Assembly (NCBI GenBank): GCA_013399015.1
Contig: VWZX01010896.1
Coordinates: forward strand, 374,337-438,336
Origin: Galbula dea
Taxonomy: Eukaryota > Chordata > Aves > Piciformes > Galbulidae
Direction of reading: 5' to 3'
Length of the DNA: 64,000 nt
Positions within the stretch are counted from its first letter, which is position 1, and each line of letters opens with the position of its first letter. Below, piece after piece: positions 1-10,439 of this stretch. Under the pieces are notes generated by a model that saw only the letters and a list, made by a program, of their open reading frames with translations, did no database searches and was not told the DNA's origin. The position numbers and the translations under genes are program-made.

Positions 1-74
1 AAGCCATCCCCGACAGCTTGTGGGGGGATTTCAGTGCTGGGAAACCTTCCTGGACCTCAACCTGCTCCTTGTAC

Positions 75-717
75 CTGCTTGGTCTTCTCCCTCTGCCTGG
101 TCCCATTAGCCTCCTGGAGCTTCAGGCTGTCCTTGAAGAGGGCCAGGCGCATTTTGGCATCGCAGCGTTGGCTCTTCAGCAGCTGAGCTCGCTCCTGTGC
201 CTGCTGGCTCCTCAGCTCCTCCAGCAGGAACTGGTGGAAGCGATTCATCCTCTCCTTCTCCTAGGGAAGGGACAGGAGGGGGCGAGGCAAGAGCTGGGGG
301 GCAGGAGCCCTGCAGGGCACCAGCAGGTCCCACCTCACCTTCTCGTGGCGCTTGCGGAGCTGCTGCCTCTGCAGGGCGTGCTGCTCCTTCACCTGCTGCC
401 TGAAGAGCTGGTACTTCTCCTGCAGGTGCCCTTGCTCCATGCTCCACACCACGGCCTCACGGGCTGCAGGGCAGGACCACAGCCCCCTCACCACCTCCAA
501 AAGCTCCCAACCAGCCCCTCCTGCTCCCCCTCCTCTCCTCAAAATCCCTCCCATCCTCCTCTTTCTCCTCAGCCCTGGCCACCTCTCCTGAGGCTATGGA
601 TCCTGCTGAGGCACTCCCAGTCGATGGATGTCATCTTCTTCTTGTGCTCCTGGACCACCCTCTGCAAGGCTGCGTTGAGTTCCTCCTGCTGCTGCTGCAG
701 GAAGCGCTGCTCCTGAG

Positions 718-754
<37 letters not shown>

Positions 755-1609
755 TTGGTCCCAGCCCCCAGGGGAGAGGAGCTCCAGGCTCCTGCTGGAA
801 TGGCCAAGGGGAGGCAGTGGCTGCCCCAGAGCCTCACCTCTCTCCCATCGCTCTTCAGCTCTTGCCTCCTCCTCTCAGAAGCCTTCTCCTGCAGGGACTT
901 GAGGCGCTTGGCCTCGTCCTGCAGCCTGGCCGTGTACTGCAGCTCCTGCTGCTCTCTCAGCTGTTGGAAGTGCCTCTCCGAGCTCTCCACCTCCCGGTCA
1001 TAAAACTCCTTCTTGCTCTGCCATGGAGATAGGGTTACCAGGGCTGCAAGGATCACAGCAACCAACCCCTCCCCAGACCCTGGCATCTCCTGCGGTTGGA
1101 GCCCAACACTCCCTTGCACAGGGTCCTCCGTGACCCATCTCACAGCACTGAGAGAGAGAGATGCTGGTGGTCTGGTTACCATCATCTCCTGCTCGATGTG
1201 ACGAAACATCTGCTCTCTCTGCTGGTGGAACTTCTGCTCCAGCTGGCTCTGAGCTCGCTGCTCTTCCTTCTGCAGCACCCGCAGCTCACGGAGCTCCTGG
1301 CGCCTAAAGGGTTGGGGAGTTGGGGTGAGAAGAGGCTGAGGGTGGCCCTGGAGGCACCTCTAGCTGCCAGGATGGACCCATCCTCCCTCCCACAGCCTCT
1401 CCCTTTTGTCCTTGGTCCTCCTTGTCCAGAAATGGATGGGAGATGCCTGGTGGCTTCTCCCCTACCCTCCTCACTCACCGAGCCGAGCGCACCATCTCCC
1501 CTCTGGCCCCAGCCTGGCTGACAGTCCTGGCCGTTGTCACCTTCACCTCCTCCCCATCCACCACAAACCTCCGTGTTCTCTTCACCGTCCTTTGGAGCCA
1601 GGCAGGTTC
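75..1609 (-). CDS. C-terminal PKK/coiled-coil exons 10-15 of the SLK/STK10-like gene
   Basis: Exons 1479-1609, 1180-1303, 838-1017, 583-712, 339-463 and 75-260 encode residues 934-1225. The segment begins VKRTRRFVVDGEEVKVTT, the conserved entry to the PKK (polo kinase kinase) region of SLK and STK10. It continues as a charged heptad-rich coiled coil with QELRELRVLQKEEQRAQSQL and WSMEQGHLQEKYQLF, each close to SLK. The family uses this region for dimerisation and membrane or cytoskeleton targeting. The donor after residue 1225 (GTACAA, 69-74) is intact, and about 100 further residues are expected to the left of the window. A (GA)n microsatellite lies in intron 12. Confidence 0.9.
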
Positions 1610-4600
1610 CTGCAACCAGGAACCATCCTCTGAGCCTCTGTCAGCCCAGCATGGGAGCCCATGCAAGGGTGGGGACAGCTTCCCCTACAAGCTTCTCACC
1701 TGCTGAGCTTCCCTGGCCGAGGAGAAAGGCTGTGCTGCTGCAGGGAGGGCACTTGGGCCTTGGCCAGCTGCAGGGTCTTCCCCTGGGAATGGCTCTTCTC
1801 CTTGCTTGGATGTGGTGGATGAATCTGCTGTGTTCCTTGCCTCCCATGCTGCCCGTGCCTGGGAGGAGGTGTGGACAAGGGCAGTGCTGAAGCTCATGGT
1901 CTTTGTGGCCTTTGGATGTCCACCAAGGGCCCTCTGGGGCTCTGGCACTGCTTCATGACCCTCCAAGCCACCTCTCTCTTCTCCAGCTCCACCCCTTGAC
2001 CACCCTTCAGGAGATGGAGCAGCCTGCACCTTGTCTTCTCCAAGCTCTCCATCGTTTCCATCTTGTCTTTTCCAGCCACTCCCATGAGCAGCTCCTGGCT
2101 GCTTGTCTCTGAGGCTGCTTTCTGCTCTCTCTGCTGCTTCTTCTTCAGCATGCCCCAAGATCTCCATGGGGGATGGACCCCCTGCTGAATTTTGGGCCTC
2201 CTCACTTACAGGTCCCTCTCCTGCACATGCTGCCTCTGGTTCCTCTCCTGCCAGCATCACTTCCTCCAGGCTGGCTACATCTCCTGCTGGGTTATGATCT
2301 CCAACCACAGACCCTTGAACAGCAGCCTCCTCCACCTTCCTTTCTGCTGGCACCAGAGCTTCCTCAGGAGAAGTTTCCACCCCGGTTTCAGTGCTGTCTG
2401 TGTCTTCTCCCTCACTCCTCCCCACCTCCTGCTCAGCCAGGTCCAGGAGGTCAGCCATGAGCTTGCACACAGCCGAGTTTCTCTCCTTATTGATCCTCTC
2501 TCCAACCTTCCCTGGACCAGCTGAAGGTTCCTGCCACCCCTTGAGAACATCTGACCTCACCACTACCTCCCCCATCACCACACTGGCCAACAGTGACTCT
2601 TCACCCCATGGCACTCTCTCCACCAGCTCAGTCTCTCCAGCACCCTTAGGTCCCATGTGTTCCCTCCCTGCTCCATCACCATCCTTCCCAAGGTCATCTT
2701 CAGCCCCCGTGGAGCCAACCTCCCCCTTCAGGTCTGGCACTGACTGAGTAACCTGGTGCTGACACTCTGCCAGTGCCTTGAAACTCTGGGGTTTGTTGCC
2801 CGTGGTCCCCAGGTCCAGGGCTGCCACCAGCTGCCTGTCCATGGATGCAGGCAGGAGCAGCCAGTCACAGGGAGGGTCTCTGCTTGGCTCCTCTGTTGTG
2901 TCACTTTTGGAGGTGGAAGCAGGACTTGGTTGGGCTGCAAGCCACCCCTCCATGGGAGTGTTGACCACTGGTGGTGTGTCAGCACCTTGGGCTTCCTCCT
3001 GAAGCTCTGTCTTGGGTCCAACCTGCTCTGCCTTCTGCTCTTGCAGGTCAGCAAGGTCTCCTGCCTGCTGTGAGAGCCTGGTCACATCACAGACTGTCCC
3101 CAGAGGGCTGGTGTCCTCCTCTTGGTACCTCTGAACTTCTCCTCCTGCCTGTGCTGGGTCTGATGTCCCTTGAGGAGCACCCAGTGCTGCTGCCTCCCAG
3201 CCACTCAGCTTTGTCTCCTCCTGCTGCTCCTCAGCTGTTTCCTGGGACCTCAGCCCTCCAAAAAACGACCTCCTCCGAATCAGCTTCAGGAACTCTGCTG
3301 GCCTCTTCACAGGGAGCCTCATGGAGCCTGGGGGCTCAAGCTCAGACCTCCTCCTCATCTGCCTCAAGAAGTCAGATGCTCTCTTGGCCCTGGCCTCTGC
3401 CACCCCCTGGCCACCAGCTGGGACACCCAGCTCCTCGCTGCCTCTCCCTGCGGCGGCTGGGGGCTGATGCTCCGGGAGATCTCCTGGGGTCAGGGGGCAG
3501 GAGAACTCTCCATGCTCCTGCCCAGGCTGTGGGGTGGACAAGAGGGGAAGAGATGAGGCTCCAGGAGCTGATGGAAAGGGTTGGAGGCATCTTGAAGCCA
3601 GCTGGCTGCTACTCACGCACCCAAGGGACCAGAGCTCCCTCCTCATCCTCTTCCTCCAGCACATCAGCGCGGGCTTCAGCCACCAGCTCACGGAGTGGCC
3701 TCTTGTCAGAGACACCTGCCACGAAGGGGTGCTGGGTGGGAGCAAGGGTGGTGAGGGGGACCAGCCTCAGGAGATGTGTCCCACCACCCTGGGCAGCTGG
3801 AGATGGGTGCTACCCACCTGCAGGAGCTGGCTGGCCGACCACCTCGCCTCAGGACTCTTCTCCAAGGATTTCCTCAGGAAGTCCTTGAAGTCTTCTGACC
3901 TGTGGGGATGGTCACTGTGAGCACGGGACCAGAAGCTCCCTGTCACCTCCACTGTGGACCCCACAGACCTTGGGGTGATGCTAGGGACGCTCAGGCTCTG
4001 CTAGCCCCTTGGCAGAAGGTCCTGGCCCTGCTGCTGCCCACCAGTGTCACCTTCTGTGGGCAAAGGTGGAGCTAGGCTTGGAGACATCACAACTAGCTTC
4101 GCTTATGGTCCAAGAGCCCAGCCCAGCTTTGAGCAGGAGCTGCCCCATGGAACAACTTCTCCCATCACCACTAAGGTTGGGCTGATGGCTCCTGCCACGG
4201 ACTCACCACCTCTTGGGGTGGCGCAAGGTGGGCGGCTGGGACTTGGTGATCTTCAGCAGCACCCGGAGAGGGTTCAGCTCGTGGTAGGGTGGCTCCATCT
4301 CAGCCATCTCAATCAGAGTGATGCCCAGGGACCAGATGTCAGCCTTGTAGCTGTAGGGGCTCTCCTTGGATGTCTCACACTGCACCACCTCTGGGGCCAT
4401 CCTGTGTATGAGAGAGAGATGACAAGGGGTCCAAAGTCCAGCCTGCCCTGGGCTGGGGGCTGCTGTCTCTCCTTGAAACCAAAGCCAGGAGCCATCCCCT
4501 CTGGAGACAACCCTACAGGCAGAAGAGGTGAGACTCATCCCCACCTCTTCCAACCCTACCCTAGGAGGGCTTGCACCCTTCAGCACCCCACGTGTCCTCT

Positions 4601-7600
4601 CACACTCCCAAGAAGCGATCCTGGAGCCAGAGCTGGCTGGAGGAGGTTCCCTGAGATGCTCCTAGCACTGAGGAGCTGGTTGTGAGGGCTCACACAGGAG
4701 GAACAGGACACCTGAGCTCCCCATCACACCTGTCCCTGCCTCAGATCCCACCTTGCCCAGGGGTTCCTGCCCCACACCCACCAGTACGGGGTGCCGATGA
4801 AGGACACGCGGCGCTGGACGGTGCTGGAGTTCTTGGCTGAGACACCAAAATCAGCTACAGAGCAGAAAGGAGCTGTTAGAGAGGATCCATGGGCACAGCA
4901 ACCCCAGAGCTTCACTCCTGGCCTCCTCCTGCCCCACGGGGTCCTGGTTCATAGAATCACAGAATGGTTTAGGTTGGAAAAGACCTCTCAGGTCACGGAG
5001 TCCAACCAGGAACCACAGGTCACCACTGAACCACAGCCCTCAGCACCCCATCTCCAGGGCTTTGAAACCCCTCCAGGGATGGTGACTCCACCACTGCCCT
5101 GGCCAGCCTGGGCCAGGCTTTGACAAGACTTCTGGGGAAGAAATCCTTCCTCATGCCCAACCCAAACCACCCCTGATGCAACTTGAGGCTGTTTCCTCTT
5201 GTCGTGGGAGAAGAGCCCCAGCCTCCTCTCAGGGAGCTGCAGAGAGCCAGAAGGTCTCCCCTGAGCCTCCTCTTCTCCAGGCTAACCAAGCCCAGTTCCC
5301 TCAGCTGCTCCTCACAACCCTGGTGCTCTAGACCCTTCCCCACCTTCCTTGCCCTTCTCTGGACACACCCCAGCATCTCAGTGTCCTTCTTGGAGTGAGG
5401 AGCCCAAAGCTGAGCCCAGGATGGGAGCTGTGTCCTCCCCGGTGCCCAGCCCAGGAGGACAATCCCTGCCCTAGCCCTGCTGCCACCCTGGTGCTGCTCC
5501 AAGCCAGGATGCTCTTGGCCTCCTTGCCCACCTGGGCACTCTGCTGCCTCATCTTCAGCCACTGCCAACCAGCATTCCCAGGTCCTTTTCCCCCAGCAGC
5601 TTTCCAGCCACTCTGCCCCAAGCCTGGAGCATTGCACGAGGTCCCCCCAGGACTCACCCAACTTGAGGTCCCCATCCATGGTCAGCAGGACATTGCCAGC
5701 CTTCACATCCCTGTGGATGATCTTGCAGCCATGCAGGTACTGCAGTGCCAGCAGCAGCTGCTTGCAGGCCACTCGGATCTGCTCCTCTGTCAATCCTCTT
5801 TCCAGCTCTGGAGAGAGCACAAACCAACCCCACCACTGAGGAGACCTCCTGCCCAGCACCTCCACCTCCTGGGGGGATACCTGCAGGAAGGTGAACCCCA
5901 GCCCACCCCATCCTCCCTCCTGGAGATGCTGCACAGCCTTAGGATAACCTTCTACCCCCTGATATCTGGCAGCCCCACCACAAACCCTCCAAAAGCTGGA
6001 CGAAAAAAAACCCCATTTCTTTACCCAAAATTGCTGCATCCACAGCTCCTCCAGGACAAAACTCCACCAGGATCTACAGGGAGAAGTTTCCAGCCCTGGT
6101 CTGCAAGTGTGTCCCCTCCAGAGCAAGTCTCCCCAGCCCTGAGACCCTGGTGGGACCCCAGTTGATGGCTGGGGTTTGGGGGGACACCAGCCCCAACCCC
6201 AGCTCACCCAGAGCTTCCCATTCCAGTAGAGTGCCTCCAGCAGCTTGGTGATGTTGGGGTGGTCACAGGAAGCCAAGATCTCGATCTCCACCAGGTAGTC
6301 CTCCAGCTCCTCCTCACTGCGGGTGTCGATCACCTTGGCAGCTGCCAATGTCCCTAGCACCTTGTTCTGCACCTGGGGGGGTAGGGGGGAGATGTTTTGG
6401 GGGTGCTCCTGGGCTATAATAGCAGCAACCCCATGATTTTTGGCAAGGAGAAAGCTTGGAGCCATCACATCCCAACCTGAGTGCTTGAGGACACCAAGGC
6501 CAAGAGCTGGGGATGCAGATGGGGACCCACCCAGTTGTCACCAGAGCCAGCACAGAGAGGGGAGTGTGACCACCCCAGCTGTGGAACTGATCTGCAGGTG
6601 GCCCCAGAGGGGCTGGGGCACCTTGTGGGTGGGTCCTGGAACCTTCTGCTGAACCCCAAACCCCTCTATGGGATCCCACAGCCTCCTGGTGTACCCCAAC
6701 CCCCTTTGTGTGGATCCTGGAGCATCCTGCTATACCCCAAACCCCTCTGTGTGGTCCCAGAACATCCTAGTGCACCCCAAACCTCTCTATGGGGTCCCAG
6801 AGCATCCTGGTGTACCCCAAACCTCTCTGGCCAAGCTCCCTCCTCCCACAGATGCATTGTAGCTCCCATGGCCACAGCCACCATGAGCACCACCAGCACA
6901 AAGGCTCCAGGAAACCACCTCCAAGGACCATTTTTGGTGGCCTCATCCTGGGAGTGATGCTGAGGCATCCAACTGCCCTGAAAGAGCCAGAGAAAGAAGA
7001 GGAGGAGGAGGAGGAGAAGGAAGAGAAGGAGGAAGAGATGGGTTTGACGAAGCCAAGCCCAGCCAGGACCTGGTCCCACCACCACCACCACGTGCCACCA
7101 GCCGGAAGGCAGCTGGTGCTTGGGCTCTGCAGAGCAGCAGAGTTTGGGTTTCCTGCTGTGCTTGGGCTCTGCTCTGGGGCTTCAGAGAAAAAAACATTCC
7201 CCAGCTCAACCTTCTCCACCCAAGGAGGCCCAGACCCAGCACCTCCTCCTCATCTTCTCCCCATGCTGAAGGTTGGGAATGGGCTGAGCCAGCACCAGCT
7301 GGGGCCTCTGCCCCACCACCCCCCGGCTAGGAATTTGGGGATGTTCTGTGGATTTTTAGATCTCCAGAGGCTGCAGGATGTGAGGCAGCACCAAAAACAA
7401 ACCCCAAAAATACCCCAAACCACTTGCAAAATCCTTGGGGCACTGGTGGCCTCTTGGGGTCCTCTCCTACCTTGAAGACCTTGCCGAAGGCACCATCACC
7501 CAGCTCACCGAGCACCAGCCAGGCCTCCTCGGGGTCCACATCCCTCTTGATGTGCTCATACCTCCTCGGGGGCTTCTTCTTCTCTGGAAAGCCAAAAAAC

Positions 7601-7617
7601 CGCCGGAGGAAAGCCAT
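75..7617 (-). CDS. SLK/STK10-like STE20 family serine/threonine kinase (3' end outside window)
   Basis: Fifteen coding exons, all with GT-AG borders and compatible phases, encode 1225 residues before the gene leaves the window: 7471-7617, 6208-6372, 6025-6073, 5658-5807, 4782-4854, 4207-4401, 3818-3899, 3621-3731, 1700-3526, 1479-1609, 1180-1303, 838-1017, 583-712, 339-463, 75-260. The start ATG at 7617 opens MAFLRRFFGFPEKKK, as in SLK and STK10. The order is that of the family: N-terminal kinase domain, long acidic linker in one big exon, C-terminal coiled-coil PKK region. Family members phosphorylate ezrin/radixin/moesin and work at the cell cortex. Over 1225 residues is closer to SLK (about 1200) than to STK10 (968). 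It is neither: SLK and STK10 sit elsewhere in birds, next to other genes. Inferred to be a third paralogue. The exon 13 donor is the weaker GTGGCC. Start and frame are secure; the gene name is left open. Confidence 0.9.
719..750. repeat. (GA)n microsatellite
   Basis: About 15 uninterrupted GA units in intron 12 of the kinase, directly next to the exon 13 acceptor. A shorter GA run occurs at 1149-1160. Confidence 0.95.
1700..3526 (-). CDS. Large central linker exon of the SLK/STK10-like gene
   Basis: One 1827-base exon, open throughout, encodes residues 325-933. It corresponds to the single long exon between the kinase and coiled-coil regions of SLK and STK10. The product is rich in Glu, Gly, Ser, Pro and Ala, carries many acidic patches and looks disordered. 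Near its start are two copies of a basic motif, KRxx(D/E)FL(R/K)xxRRRS, at residues 372-385 and 398-411. The rest has little similarity to SLK or STK10 that can be judged by eye, as expected for a fast-evolving linker. The exon ends with CAG before a GTGAGA donor. Confidence 0.88.
3818..7617 (-). CDS. Kinase-domain exons 1-7 of the SLK/STK10-like gene
   Basis: These exons give residues 1-287. Visible motifs: glycine loop GELGDGAFGKV (37-47), catalytic lysine K62 in LAAAK, helix-C glutamate E78, HRDVKAGN (152-159), ADFG (171-174), activation-segment end FIGTPYW (189-195), APE (197-199) and DIWSLGITLIEMAE. All catalytic residues are present, so the kinase should be active. The stretch that reads RRDSFIGTPYW in SLK and STK10 reads RRVSFIGTPYW here (valine 187 for aspartate). 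Exon borders match the SLK exon structure as remembered, for example a 55-residue second exon. Intron 4 holds a reverse-oriented CR1 copy. Confidence 0.93.
4951..5632 (-). mobile_element. CR1 LINE fragment, class A
   Basis: It starts with the reverse complement of the CR1 3' end (AGAATCACAGAATGGTTTAG) and continues through the usual CR1 3'-UTR and ORF2-end sequence. It lies in kinase intron 4 and ends about 25 bp from the exon 4 donor. 5'-truncated. Confidence 0.9.
6640..6835. repeat. About 41-bp minisatellite, locus 1
   Basis: Four to five imperfect units built around GAGCATCCTGGTGTACCCCA lie in intron 1 of the kinase. The same unit recurs at 9185-9440, outside the gene. Confidence 0.85.
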
Positions 7618-8174
7618 GGAGCCACCTCCATGCAGAGCAAACTGAGGTTGCTTGGGCTGCAGCTCCTCCAGCGAGCACCTTCACAGCCTCTGCTCTTCCT
7701 CCTCGGGGCAGGAAGGGGCTGAGCACTGCCCTGCACCGCGCAGGACGTGATGGAGGTGCCCAAGAGATGATGCTTGGCTTCCCTGTGTCTCTCATCCCAC
7801 CCTTGGGATGTTCTCAGGGTGGGAGAAAGGGTGTGGAGCTCCCCCAGAAGGTGCCACCTGCACCCCCTGCACCCTGCCCAAGCCGGGTGAGTGAGTGGGG
7901 AGCGCTCCTCGGACATCCACGTGGTCCTTTAGGGTTGCAGAGGCTTCTCGGGGTGCACAGCCCATGAGGTTGGGTGGCCCTGCCCATGGCCAGCCCTGCA
8001 CAACCCTGGTTGGGCTCAGCACCAACAGGCAAACCGGTCCCATGGGTGCTGGGCAAGGTCCCTAAGCCTTCTTGGTGGCAAACTCATGGAGTCACCCTGG
8101 AGACTCTTCTGCTGCTCGGGCTGGTGCTGGGTCCTGCCACCACCTTGCTGGAGCCCTGAAGGGCTGGCACTGGG

Positions 8175-8490
8175 GCTGGTGGTGCCTCCTCCTCCACCTC
8201 CCTCTCCTCTTCCTCCTTCTTCTCCCTCTCCTCCTCCTTCTCTTCCATCTCCTTTCCGTCATTCTCCTCATTTTCTTCCTCCTTCTCCTCCTTGTCCTTG
8301 TGCTTTTCCTCCTTCTCTTTCCTCCTTCTCCTTTCCTTTTCCTTTTCCTTCTCCTCCTGCTTTTAAATTTCCTCCTCCTTATTCTCCTCCTTTTTCCTTT
8401 CCTTTCCTTTTCCTTCTCCTCCTGCAGAAGGAAAAACCTTCTCTTTCATTTCCTTTTCCTCCTCCCTTTCCTCCCTGGCCAGCACTGACC
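8175..8490 (+). repeat. Polypyrimidine (C/T) tract
   Basis: About 315 bp made almost wholly of C and T, mainly TCC, TTCC and CTT units. It starts some 560 bp upstream of the kinase ATG; on the kinase strand it is polypurine. The open frames through it code only Leu, Pro, Phe and Ser and are not genes. Confidence 0.92.
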
Positions 8491-8594
8491 TTTCCCCCCC
8501 CTGGCTGAGCCCTGACACCTTTCATCACACCAATGGCCCCAGCACCACTCCCACCCTCACTAACTCCTTTTCCTCCAGCACCAATCCAGGAGCT

Positions 8595-8672
8595 GAAAAG
8601 CTAATTAATAGCTAATTAACTCCATAGCAAACTAATTGAGAACCCAATGAAGTCAATAGCTAATCAATAACC
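8595..8672. promoter_or_regulatory. AT-rich island with repeated TAATTA cores
   Basis: In otherwise GC-rich DNA this stretch has two AGCTAATTAA near-repeats, then CTAATTGAG and AGCTAATC. These are homeodomain-type TAAT/ATTA cores. Function is inferred only from composition and position between two divergent genes. Confidence 0.35.
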
Positions 8673-9027
8673 AGTTGAGCAGATCCACAGCAGGGGAGTG
8701 GAGCTGAGTCTCTAAGCCATGTGCAGAGGGAAACTGAGGCAGGGACACCCCCCCCCGAGTGCCCCCTCCTCATCCTGCCGTACCCGAAGCCAGAGGTGGG
8801 AACAGGAACAGGAACCTGGGGGGGGAGGTTTTGGTTTTGGGGGTTATTTTTGCCTTTTTCATTAAATCCTCTCACTTTTAAGCAGGAGGTGGCTGCATTC
8901 CCAGAACGAAAGGGTTAATGTCACCCCCTTTCTAGCCCGGGGTGAGGGGAGGGCAGGAGACAGATGTCCCCCCCTGAGCCCCCTCCCCCCACCTCCTCCT
9001 TCTGCTTTCGCAGCTTTTGGCCCCAAA

Positions 9028-9034
9028 TGAGTCA
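9028..9034. promoter_or_regulatory. Consensus AP-1 site TGAGTCA
   Basis: Exact AP-1/TRE heptamer in the kinase-ARID5A intergenic region. A second one lies at 9586-9592. Binding is inferred. Confidence 0.4.
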
Positions 9035-9184
9035 CGGGGGGATTTTGCTTTGGGTTTTTTGGGGCTCTCGGGCCAGCCTGGGGAGGTTGGGGTGGGGGCA
9101 AGGGTAGTTCTTGGGGTTCAGCACCCATGGGTGCTCTCCAGCAGACCCCAGTCCGGCTCTGACTCTACCCTAGTTATGGGTACC

Positions 9185-9440
9185 CTAAAATTCTCTGTGT
9201 TGGTCTCAGAGCCTCCTGCTGTACCCCAAAAACCTCCTTGGGATCCTAGAATATCAAAACGCACCCCAAAACCCTACACATAGATCCTAGAGCATCCTGG
9301 TGTACCCCGAAACCCTCTGTCAGGTCTGGGAGCATCCTGCTGAACCCCGAACTCTTCTGTGTGGCTCCTGGAGCATCCTAGTGTACCCCAAAACCCTCTG
9401 TAGGGTCTGGGAGCATCCTGCTCTATCCCAACCCCCTCTG
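9185..9440. repeat. About 41-bp minisatellite, locus 2
   Basis: Six or so diverged units around GAGCATCCTGxTGTACCCC. The sequence is the same family as 6640-6835 in intron 1 of the kinase, 2.5 kb away. Confidence 0.85.
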
Positions 9441-9580
9441 GCCCCATGGTGCAAAATCCATCAGAGTCACCCACCCTGGAGGGGGGGAGGAGAACCCCAA
9501 AAGTCCTGTGGGTTCCGGGAAGGAAGGAGTCACTGGCACAGCCCCACGGAGGGACACAGGCAGACGCCACTTCCCCGAGT

Positions 9581-9658
9581 GGGGATGACTCATCCCCAGC
9601 CCAGCAGCACCAGTAACACCAGTACAGCCACGGAGCTCGGCCGCCGCCTCCCCAGCTG
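9581..9658 (+). promoter_or_regulatory. Palindromic AP-1 site and possible noncoding exon end
   Basis: GGGGATGACTCATCCCC (9581-9597) is a perfect 17-bp palindrome centred on an AP-1 heptamer. About 60 bp downstream, a GC-rich stretch ends in CAGCTG followed by GTGAGTACC, a near-ideal splice donor at 9659. This may be an alternative 5' exon of ARID5A, but no transcript evidence exists in the sequence. Confidence 0.35.
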
Positions 9659-9989
9659 GTGAGTACCGGGGTGGGGGGCTGAAGGAGAGGAGGAGGACCC
9701 CGGGATGGGGTTGGGGGTCCCATCACCCACCACGAGCCACCTCTCACCCCCACCTCATCCTCCCCCCTCCTCAGCCAGCCCAGCTGAGCCCAGCTGAATT
9801 CAGCACATGCCACAGCCCAGAACCCATTCTCCAAAGCGGGAATCCCAACCCCAGGAAGAAAAGGGGAGACCTAGCAGCCACCCCAACCCCACCGGGACAG
9901 CCATGCCCATCTCCCACCCACCCCAAGCCCCTTCTCCCACCCCCTGGGTTATTTTTTCCCCTCCTGCGATGACTTCACTCCATTACTCN

Positions 9990-10117
9990 AACATCACAGC
10001 TTCATTAGCTCCAAATCGGTCACTTTTCACCCCCAAAACCCCCTTCCATCCCTGCTCCCTCCCTCCCCACGTCATCCACGTCCTCCTTCCCCCCCCCGGC
10101 AGTTTCCTGGGGGTTGG
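9990..10117. repeat. Gap-flanking duplicate, left copy
   Basis: 128 bp, matching 10440-10566 except for one C in a homopolymer (9 versus 8). It contains ATTAGCTCCAAATCGG and a CCCCCCGG run. It is best read as unmerged contig ends. Confidence 0.85.
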
Positions 10118-10400
10118 NNNNNNNNNNNNNNNNNNNNNNNNNNNNNNNNNNNNNNNNNNNNNNNNNNNNNNNNNNNNNNNNNNNNNNNNNNNNNNNNNNN
10201 NNNNNNNNNNNNNNNNNNNNNNNNNNNNNNNNNNNNNNNNNNNNNNNNNNNNNNNNNNNNNNNNNNNNNNNNNNNNNNNNNNNNNNNNNNNNNNNNNNNN
10301 NNNNNNNNNNNNNNNNNNNNNNNNNNNNNNNNNNNNNNNNNNNNNNNNNNNNNNNNNNNNNNNNNNNNNNNNNNNNNNNNNNNNNNNNNNNNNNNNNNNN
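10118..10400. other. Assembly gap (283 N)
   Basis: A run of N. The left flank 9990-10117 and the right flank 10440-10566 carry the same sequence, so the gap size is not reliable. A lone N at 9989 marks another join. Confidence 0.98.
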
Positions 10401-10439
10401 CCACCAAATCCAACACTGTTAATTAGAATCACAGTAATT

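Noticed and set aside
8072..8508. Two long overlapping plus-strand open frames of about 140 codons
   Set aside because: They are translations of the C/T tract into Leu, Pro, Phe and Ser only, with no family resemblance and no splice context.
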